Shown piece after piece: positions 58,088-64,000 of a stretch of DNA of 64,000 nt. The position numbers were made by a program, and so were the translations under genes. The notes beneath the pieces are model-generated. The model searched no databases. It was not told the origin of the DNA and was given only the letters and a program-made list of their open reading frames with translations. The stretch comes from Guopingia tenuis. GTDB taxonomy: Bacteria; Bacillota; Clostridia; Christensenellales; Christensenellaceae. Numbering within the stretch: the first letter of the stretch is position 1; the number at the start of each line of letters is the position of its first letter. The DNA lies in NCBI RefSeq assembly GCF_014384805.1, contig NZ_JACRSS010000001.1, positions 248,001 through 312,000 on the forward strand, written 5' to 3'.

Positions 58088-58113
58088 CTCATCCATAGCC
58101 GCATAAAACAGGA

Positions 58114-58147
58114 TAAAAAAAGAAGCTGTTTTTGAAACAGCTTCTTT
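58114..58147 (-). terminator. Terminator after ispH-rpsA
   Basis: A 12-bp perfect stem, AAGAAGCTGTTT with AAACAGCTTCTT around a 3-base loop, is followed on the minus strand by a T tract. Confidence 0.9.
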
Positions 58148-58162
58148 TTATTCCATAAAATC

Positions 58163-60331
58163 TTAGTCGTCCATCTTCGGGAACAGATCCGCCAAGGACG
58201 TTTTTGCCTCTTCTACCGGAGGAAGCGTATAGGAAATGCGCTCTTCCCGATCCCGCTTCTTACCAGAATACGAGGATTCTTCCGCCGCATCATCTTGCGT
58301 GTCTGCCGCTTCCTGCTTGGGGGTATCCAGCAATGCGCGGATGCTCAGGCTGATTCTTCTCTTTTCGCCATTGACTTCCAAAATCTTCGCGTTGACAACA
58401 TCTCCGACGTTGAGAACGTCTTCCACCTTTTCAATCCGACGGTTGGCAACCTGAGAAATATGAACCAGACCCTCCACTGTCGGCTCCAGTTCTACAAACG
58501 CTCCAAAGGGAGCAATCCGGACAACTTTCCCTTCGACAGTATCTCCCACCAGATATTTTTCCGGCACGAGATCCCACGGACGGGGCTGGAGCTGTTTATA
58601 GCCGAGAGAAATTTTCTTCTTTTCCGGATCCACATTCAGGATCTTAACTTCGATCTCCTGATTTTCCTGCAAAACATCCTTGGGATGCTTGATGCGAACC
58701 CAGCTGATATCCGTAATATGAAGCAGGCCGTCTACACCCCCAACATCCACAAACGCGCCGAAATCCGTCAAACGCTTAACAACGCCCTTGACAACCGCGC
58801 CCTTTTCAAAGGATGCGAAAATCTTCTTTTCCGCCTCTTCCTGCTGCGCCTTCAGGACTTCCTTATGAGAAAGCACAAAACGCTTTTGTCTCTTATCGAT
58901 ATCGATAATCTTGACTTCCAGCGTCTGGCCCACAAATACGCTCAGATCTTCGATGTATTTGAGAGACAGCTGCGAAGCCGGAATAAACGCATCATATCCT
59001 TCCAGCTTGGAGAGAACGCCGCCCTTGATTACCTTGACAACCTTGCATTCATAGGTCTTTTCGGGATCCAGGTTATCGATCAGCTCTTTCCATTTGAGCT
59101 GGCTTTCAATCTTTTTGCGGGAAAGCCGGACATTGCCTTCGCCGTCGTTCAAGGTGATAACCTCAGCCTCGATTTCGTCGCCAGGCTGGAACATATCCGC
59201 CGGGGACGCATCGCCTTCCGCTGTCAGGTCTTCTTTTCTGATAATCCCATCCGATTTATAGCCAATGTTAACACAGACTTCATCATCAGACACCTGAACA
59301 ACAACGCCCTTGACAAACTGGCCCCTTCTTATTTTTACAAAAGTTTTTTCAAGCTCAGCAAGAAAGTCCGTGTTCTCGTCGTTCTTGTCCTGATCTTCCG
59401 CTTCCACCGCCGCTGCTTCTTCAGCCTCAACAGCCGCTTCGGTCGCTTCCGCTTGCTCTTCGGCAGCCTTTACTTCTTCTTCTGCTACCTGAGCATGTTC
59501 GAATTCGCTCATCTGTGTTTCTACCTCCCTGATTATCCAATCTGGCGCGGATGCACCAGCAACGATACTAATTATATCACAATTCAAAAATTTTTCAAGT
59601 AAAAGTTCGTCAACTGACTCGATATATTGCGTGTTGTTACAGAATTTTAACGCTATTTCATAAAGTTTCCGCGTATTGGAGCTTTTTTTATCCCCAATCA
59701 CGACCATGGCATCGGATTTTTGAGCCAACAGACGCGTTTCCTCCTGCCTCTGCCGTGTCGTTTCACAGATGCTGTTGAACAGCTCCGCGCCGGGAATCCG
59801 CTGCTGAATTTCAGAAAACAACGCATCTGCAAGCTCCTGCCGGATGGTTGTCTGGCAGACTACCAGCGCCGTATTCACCGGGGGCAGATGCCGGATATCC
59901 TCCGGGGAAGCAACAACATAGGCATGTTCCCCCGCCCAGCCTTTGATTCCAACGACCTCCGGATGCTCCGCTTTCCCAATAATGATAATCGCGTCGTGAC
60001 AGGATTTTTCCCTGGATACCCGCTCATGAATCCGGGCCACAAAGGGACAGGTGCAGTCCACATAGGAAATACCCTGCGCTTCCAGCTGTTCATAGCATTC
60101 CGGTGCAACACCATGCGAGCGGATCACCACGCATTCGCCTTCCTGCACTTCCAAAAGGCTCTCCACGGAGCGGATGCCCTTTTCCTTCAGATATTCCACG
60201 AAAATCGTGTTGTGGATCAGATCCCCCAGAGTGCAGAGCTTCTTTCCCTCTTTTGCCAGCTGCAGCGTCTTGTCCACAGCCCGTTTTACGCCGAAGCAAA
60301 ATCCAGCGTGTTTCGCACGAATTATTTGCAT
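58163..60331 (-). CDS. ispH: Fusion of IspH (HMBPP reductase) and ribosomal protein S1-like domains
   Basis: A 722-residue bifunctional protein. Residues 1-280 are IspH, the last enzyme of the MEP isoprenoid pathway, with iron-sulfur cysteines C12 (GFCFGVKRAV), C95 (CTCPFV) and C189 (SICETTRQRQ). A glutamate/alanine-rich linker (about 285-325) leads to four S1 RNA-binding repeats (about 335-690; for example KGVVKRLTDFGAFVDVGGVDG) and a charged tail. The same fusion is known in Clostridia. The start ATG overlaps plsC by 10 bases. Why translation and isoprenoid reduction are joined is not understood. Confidence 0.95.
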   Translation of the reverse strand: MQIIRAKHAGFCFGVKRAVDKTLQLAKEGKKLCTLGDLIHNTIFVEYLKEKGIRSVESLLEVQEGECVVIRSHGVAPECYEQLEAQGISYVDCTCPFVARIHERVSREKSCHDAIIIIGKAEHPEVVGIKGWAGEHAYVVASPEDIRHLPPVNTALVVCQTTIRQELADALFSEIQQRIPGAELFNSICETTRQRQEETRLLAQKSDAMVVIGDKKSSNTRKLYEIALKFCNNTQYIESVDELLLEKFLNCDIISIVAGASAPDWIIREVETQMSEFEHAQVAEEEVKAAEEQAEATEAAVEAEEAAAVEAEDQDKNDENTDFLAELEKTFVKIRRGQFVKGVVVQVSDDEVCVNIGYKSDGIIRKEDLTAEGDASPADMFQPGDEIEAEVITLNDGEGNVRLSRKKIESQLKWKELIDNLDPEKTYECKVVKVIKGGVLSKLEGYDAFIPASQLSLKYIEDLSVFVGQTLEVKIIDIDKRQKRFVLSHKEVLKAQQEEAEKKIFASFEKGAVVKGVVKRLTDFGAFVDVGGVDGLLHITDISWVRIKHPKDVLQENQEIEVKILNVDPEKKKISLGYKQLQPRPWDLVPEKYLVGDTVEGKVVRIAPFGAFVELEPTVEGLVHISQVANRRIEKVEDVLNVGDVVNAKILEVNGEKRRISLSIRALLDTPKQEAADTQDDAAEESSYSGKKRDREERISYTLPPVEEAKTSLADLFPKMDD

Positions 60332-60924
60332 AGCGCCTTGGCTTCCCTTTCCAGCTCCTGCATTTTTTCAAACAGATAATTCGTCATCTGCTTCACATCC
60401 TCTGTATTCGAAAGCTTCGCTTCCAAAACATCCCGCATCTGAATCGGCTCCCCAACGATGATAGGATTGCGCCGGAAAGGACGGAAAGTTTTGGCGAAAT
60501 AGACAGGGAGAATGGGCGCGCCTGTCCGAATGGCAATCATGGCAACGCCATGCTGAAATGGGCGCATATGGTCTGTTCGGGTTCGCGTTCCCTCGGGAAA
60601 AATCCCCAGCGTTCCGCCGCTGCGGAGGATCTTAAAGGCATTTTTGATCGCCCCCAGATCCCCCCGGCCCCGTTCCACTGGAAACGCGCCCAGGGCAGTC
60701 ACAAGCCAGCGCAGCATGGGATTTTTAAACAACTCCTGTTTTGCCATAAGCTGTACCTTGGGCTTGACCACTAAATGCATAAAAATAGGATCAAAATTGC
60801 TCCGATGATTGGCAATAAGAATCATGCCGCCCTCATAGCGCAGGCGCTCCTTATGCACGATCTTTATACCAAATATCAGATAAAAGATGGGTTTTACGAT
60901 TACCTTCAGGACTTTATAGAACAT
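60322..60924 (-). CDS. plsC: 1-acylglycerol-3-phosphate acyltransferase
   Basis: PlsC acylates lysophosphatidic acid to phosphatidic acid. The 200-residue protein has the catalytic NHRSNFDP (His-x4-Asp), GAFPVERGRGD, and the FPEGTRTRTDHM substrate-binding block, plus an N-terminal hydrophobic helix. Start and end both overlap the adjacent genes (cmk and ispH-rpsA) by about 10 bases. The cmk-plsC-ispH-rpsA order is widespread in Clostridia. Confidence 0.95.
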   Translation of the reverse strand: MFYKVLKVIVKPIFYLIFGIKIVHKERLRYEGGMILIANHRSNFDPIFMHLVVKPKVQLMAKQELFKNPMLRWLVTALGAFPVERGRGDLGAIKNAFKILRSGGTLGIFPEGTRTRTDHMRPFQHGVAMIAIRTGAPILPVYFAKTFRPFRRNPIIVGEPIQMRDVLEAKLSNTEDVKQMTNYLFEKMQELEREAKALCK

Positions 60925-61588
60925 CGCCGTAGACCTCGCGCACCCTGCGGATCACCGCCTGCAAAACATCCTCAATGCCCATGTCCGTCGTATCCAGCAA
61001 AATGGCGTCCTCTGCCTGGCGCAGAGGAGCAAACTCCCGCTCGCTGTCTGTCTTATCGCGGCTAATGATTTCCTGCTCCAGCTCACGGATATCTTTTTGA
61101 ATGCCGGCCGCTTTCCATTCCAAATACCGCCGCTTGGCGCGCTCCGCCGAAGAAGCTGTGATGAAAAATTTCACTTTGGCGTCAGGCAGGACATAGGTTC
61201 CGATATCCCGGCCATCCATGACGATGTCATATTTCTCCGCCGTTTCCTGCTGGGTTTTTACCAGCTTCAGCCGCACTGCCGGAATCACGGCCACATCGGA
61301 TGCGCCTTTGGAAACCTCCGGCGTCCGGATGAAATCAGTCACATCCGTTCCATTGGCCAAAACCCGCTGCCCCTGCTCTCCGTATTGAACAGCAATATCG
61401 ATGGAACCCAACTCCTTTTCCACCGCCGCATGATCCGCAATATCGATGCCACGCTGCATCAAGGCATAGGCCATCGCACGGTACATCGCGCCCGTGTCCA
61501 TGTAGTTGATATGCAGCCGGCGCGCCAGCTCCTTCGCCGCCGTGCTTTTCCCCGCTCCGGCCGGCCCGTCAATGGCAATCTGTATCAT
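60914..61588 (-). CDS. cmk: Cytidylate kinase
   Basis: Cmk phosphorylates CMP and dCMP. The 224-residue protein starts with AIDGPAGAGKSTAAKELARR (P-loop) and has the MDTGAMYRA substrate segment, VMDGRDIGT and the arginine-rich lid (SSAERAKRRYLEW). Length is typical. It starts 15 bases past the HutP-family gene and overlaps plsC. Confidence 0.96.
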   Translation of the reverse strand: MIQIAIDGPAGAGKSTAAKELARRLHINYMDTGAMYRAMAYALMQRGIDIADHAAVEKELGSIDIAVQYGEQGQRVLANGTDVTDFIRTPEVSKGASDVAVIPAVRLKLVKTQQETAEKYDIVMDGRDIGTYVLPDAKVKFFITASSAERAKRRYLEWKAAGIQKDIRELEQEIISRDKTDSEREFAPLRQAEDAILLDTTDMGIEDVLQAVIRRVREVYGDVL

Positions 61589-61603
61589 CCTTTTTCCCTC
61601 CGC

Positions 61604-62014
61604 TCAAACAATCCGATGCCCCAGCCCGATGGCGACATCGTTCAAATGCAGCAAGCCAATGCAGTTATAGATGGCAACGGCAATATGCTGGCCGCACCGG
61701 GCAATGCCGATTTTGCCGCCCACATTATATCCGATGGATTTCATGGCAATCTGAGCCACCGCTTCCCGGGCCGCGCCTGCAACGGCTCCCAGCTCGGCAT
61801 GCTTTTCCCCAATCAGCCCTTCCCGCTTGGCAGAAACCACAGCCCGTTCGATGATCACACCTACCGAAGCCGTAAATTCTCCGCCAAAATCCACCCCGCA
61901 GGTTTCGATTCCCTCCTGGGCATATTGCCGCTTGAGCTCCTTTTCCTGCTCCCGGGTTTCAGAAAGCGCCAGCATAATGGCCGCTTTTGCCACATCCTTG
62001 CTTCCAAATTCCAT
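61604..62014 (-). CDS. HutP-family protein
   Basis: A 136-residue protein whose C-terminal half (HIAVAIYNCIGLLHLNDVAIGLGHRI) follows the pattern of HutP, the histidine- and metal-dependent RNA-binding antiterminator of Bacillus (ending GTIGAP...GLGINHI). No histidine-use genes lie nearby; instead it is between ispA and cmk, a position seen in other Clostridia. Whether it binds RNA is unknown. The ATG at 62014 has AGGA upstream; a longer frame to 62050 lacks support. Confidence 0.75.
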   Translation of the reverse strand: MEFGSKDVAKAAIMLALSETREQEKELKRQYAQEGIETCGVDFGGEFTASVGVIIERAVVSAKREGLIGEKHAELGAVAGAAREAVAQIAMKSIGYNVGGKIGIARCGQHIAVAIYNCIGLLHLNDVAIGLGHRIV

Positions 62015-62042
62015 ACTTCCGTCCTTCCCCGCCTCTGCCCTT

Positions 62043-62918
62043 TCAGGCATGGCGATGCAGCATCTGTTCCGCCAGCGCTGTCAATTCATAAACCACCGGC
62101 CCGGAAAATATCTCCAGGGCGGCAACCGCCTGCTCTGTCTTTTCCGCCGCGATTTCCATAGATTTTTCAATACCAAACAGCGTAGGATAGGTGGTCTTTC
62201 CGCTTTTTGCGTCTTTCCCCACAGTTTTTCCCAGTTCAGCCCCCGCCGTAATATCCAAAACGTCGTCAACAATCTGAAATACTAAACCGACATTTTCGCC
62301 ATAAAGGCAGAGCGCCCGTCTTTCTTCTTCGGTGGGATCGTGCAGCTCCAGGCCGGACAGGAGCGCACCCGTAATCATATCTCCAGTCTTGTGGCGGTGG
62401 ATATAGGAAAGCTCCTCAAATCCGATGGGCTCTCCTTCCAGATGCACGTCCTGTACCTGGCCGGCGATCATGCCCCCAACCCCTGCAGCCGCGGCCACAA
62501 GGGAAATTGCCCGCAGATGGGCGAAGGAATTCTCCGGGAAACGCGCCGCATTTTGCAGCATCACCTCATAGGCATAATTCAAAAGCCCGTCTCCGGCGAG
62601 AATCGCCTGGGCTTCGCCAAAGACGACGTGGTTTGTCGCCCAGCCGCGGCGCAGCGTATCGTTGTCCAGCGCCGGCAGGTCGTCATGAATGAGAGAATAG
62701 GTGTGGATCATCTCGATAGCGCAGGCGATATCCAGATTTTCTTCGCTGCTGCCCTTCAATTCCGCCGCCATCAGGTGGAGAACCGGCCGCAGCCGCTTCC
62801 CTCCAGCTTTGACACTATAGGCCATGGAATCCCAAAGCAGCTCAGGCGTCCGGATCTGTAGCAACTCTGCCAGCCGTTTTTCCACTCGCTCCCGAAGTTC
62901 TTCAACGTATTTGCTCAT
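62043..62918 (-). CDS. ispA: Farnesyl/geranyl diphosphate synthase
   Basis: A 291-residue trans-prenyl synthase that joins isopentenyl diphosphate units for quinone, undecaprenol or tRNA precursors. It has the first Asp-rich motif in SLIHDDLPALDND, the second in QIVDDVLDI, and GGKRLRP near the N terminus. The length fits C15 synthases. The ATG has AAAGGAG upstream. xseA, xseB and dxs, usually adjacent, are absent here. Confidence 0.94.
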   Translation of the reverse strand: MSKYVEELRERVEKRLAELLQIRTPELLWDSMAYSVKAGGKRLRPVLHLMAAELKGSSEENLDIACAIEMIHTYSLIHDDLPALDNDTLRRGWATNHVVFGEAQAILAGDGLLNYAYEVMLQNAARFPENSFAHLRAISLVAAAAGVGGMIAGQVQDVHLEGEPIGFEELSYIHRHKTGDMITGALLSGLELHDPTEEERRALCLYGENVGLVFQIVDDVLDITAGAELGKTVGKDAKSGKTTYPTLFGIEKSMEIAAEKTEQAVAALEIFSGPVVYELTALAEQMLHRHA

Positions 62919-62927
62919 TTTTCTCCT

Positions 62928-63776
62928 TTAGTGAAACATCTCTGCCGCATCAATGGTGTTTTCCAACAGCATGGTAATGGTCATGGGGCCTACGCCGCCG
63001 GGCACCGGGGTGATATAGGCTGCCTTTTCCACTGCCTCGTCAAATTTCACGTCCCCCTTTAATTTCCCGTCCACGCGGCTTGTCCCCACATCGATCACGA
63101 CAGCGCCAGGCTTGATGAAATTCCCGGTCACAAACTCCGCCCGTCCGATGGCGGCCACCAAAATATCCGCCTGCGCGCATACCTCCGGGAGATTTTTGGT
63201 TTTGGAATGGCACATGGTCACGGTGGCATTTTCATTCAAAAGCAGCACGGAAACCGGCTTCCCCACCAGATTGCTCCGGCCAATGACCACCGCATGCTTT
63301 CCGGCGATTTCCACGCCCGTGCTCTTTATAAGGCGGATGACGCCTTTGGGCGTGCAGGAGACAAGGCCGGGCAGCCCGGAAAGCAAAGCTCCGGAATTCT
63401 GCACGGTCAGCCCGTCCACGTCTTTTTTCGGGGAAATGCGCGCCAGAACCTCCTCCTGGCTCAAATGAGCCGGCAGGGGAAACTGCACCAAAAGGCCATG
63501 CATGTCCTCCCGGGCGTTATATGCATCAATGAGCGCGTTCAGTTCTTCCTGGGTCGTCTCTTTGGGCAGCCGCCGCACTTCGGATTTCATACCGATTTCC
63601 AAACATGCCTTTTCCTTGTTGTTGACATATACATGCGAAGCCGGATCATCACCCACCAGAATGACCGCCAGGCCGGGCGTAAAGCCCTTTTCCCGCTCTA
63701 CCTTTTTTACCCGTTCCTTAAGCTTCTCCCGGATCTTTGCCGAAAGCTCTTTTCCGCTGACAATTTGTGCACTCAT
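62928..63776 (-). CDS. folD: Methylenetetrahydrofolate dehydrogenase/cyclohydrolase
   Basis: FolD interconverts methylene-, methenyl- and formyl-THF, supplying the substrate of MetF. The 282-residue protein has VGDDPASHVYVNNKEKAC (with the catalytic Tyr-x3-Lys), LLVQFPLP, the NADP-binding VVIGRSNLVGKPVS and the closing TPVPGGVGPMTITMLLENT. The ATG at 63776 is preceded by GGAGGAAGAAAGGG. Start choice trims 15 residues from the open frame. Confidence 0.96.
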   Translation of the reverse strand: MSAQIVSGKELSAKIREKLKERVKKVEREKGFTPGLAVILVGDDPASHVYVNNKEKACLEIGMKSEVRRLPKETTQEELNALIDAYNAREDMHGLLVQFPLPAHLSQEEVLARISPKKDVDGLTVQNSGALLSGLPGLVSCTPKGVIRLIKSTGVEIAGKHAVVIGRSNLVGKPVSVLLLNENATVTMCHSKTKNLPEVCAQADILVAAIGRAEFVTGNFIKPGAVVIDVGTSRVDGKLKGDVKFDEAVEKAAYITPVPGGVGPMTITMLLENTIDAAEMFH

Positions 63777-63844
63777 ATCCCTTTCTTCCTCCGATCTGCT
63801 TTCCGCCAAATGTTCAATCATTTAAAATAAGGAAAACAGGGGCG

Positions 63845-64000
63845 TCATGATTCCTGCGCCGCCTGTCCCTCGTTTGTTTTCTCTTCATATATCGCGCCAA
63901 GCACGCCGTTAATAAATTTAGGAGACTTGTCCAGCGAATATTTTTTCGCCATCTCTACAGCTTCGTTGATGGTGACCTTCACGGGAATTTCCTGCATATA
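63845..64000 (-). CDS. nusB: Transcription antitermination factor NusB (C-terminal part)
   Basis: The frame runs off the right edge and gives the last 51 residues. The segment IPVKVTINEAVEMAKKY followed by KFINGVLGAI is the conserved C-terminal helix pair of NusB, which helps rRNA antitermination with NusE. It is the first visible gene of the leftward nusB-folD-ispA run. Confidence 0.9.
   Translation of the reverse strand, partial: YMQEIPVKVTINEAVEMAKKYSLDKSPKFINGVLGAIYEEKTNEGQAAQES

Overview
The window reads as a chromosome segment of a Clostridia-type Firmicute. Evidence: spo0A and spoIVB, Gram-positive Shine-Dalgarno sites with frequent TTG/GTG starts, an IspH-ribosomal protein S1 fusion, a T-box leader, an rnr-smpB-ssrA cluster and an OLE RNA. 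Base composition is about half G+C. A Christensenellaceae-like gut anaerobe is a guess only; the sequence does not prove it.

Region by region. (1) 1-4.9 kb: the end of an unknown gene, then a leftward argC-argB-argD-argF-GNAT operon whose promoter is covered by two ARG boxes. (2) 4.9-9.7 kb: a rightward MacAB-type efflux system and proS behind a T-box leader. (3) 9.8-14.1 kb: a DEDDh exonuclease, tRNA-Trp, proC-rnhA, a tyrosine recombinase and a HAD phosphatase. (4) 14-25 kb, leftward: mutS-mutL-miaA-ynbB-like mismatch repair/tRNA modification genes, and metF with a split cobalamin methionine synthase. (5) 25-39.7 kb, accessory: three collagen-like surface proteins, a TPR glycosyltransferase, a decayed MGMT gene, thpR, an MBL-fold lipoprotein, and a DUF134 regulator followed by a CoA-disulfide-reductase/rhodanese/sulfite-reductase fusion and a FecBCD-type ABC importer. 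(6) 39.8-44.4 kb, leftward: tmRNA, smpB, rnr, secG and a DacF-like protein that has lost its catalytic serine and lysine. (7) 44.4-52.6 kb: a SpoIIM-like protein, spo0A, spoIVB, recN, argR, nadK, tlyA, oapA and a ~587-nt OLE RNA. (8) 52.6-64 kb: recA, pgsA, rimO, ftsK, ispH-rpsA, plsC, cmk, a HutP-family gene, ispA, folD and the end of nusB.

How the parts connect. ArgR (49.2 kb) should bind the argC boxes and perhaps an ARG-like site in its own operon promoter. SmpB, tmRNA and RNase R form the ribosome-rescue set. MetF, the B12-dependent MetH core and the separate reactivation domain form a methyl-transfer route. Spo0A, SpoIVB, SpoIIM-like, FtsK/SpoIIIE and possibly the collagen-like proteins point to a sporulation programme, though the receiver pocket of Spo0A and the DacF-like protein are atypical.

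The most notable system is the OLE RNA with OapA. A very long structured non-coding RNA has its own promoter and perfectly complementary ends, and it lies directly upstream of a 189-residue membrane protein carrying the DxxxD motif of the OLE-associated protein. Its surroundings are partly rearranged: recA lies immediately upstream, and dxs and xseAB are missing from the usual block.
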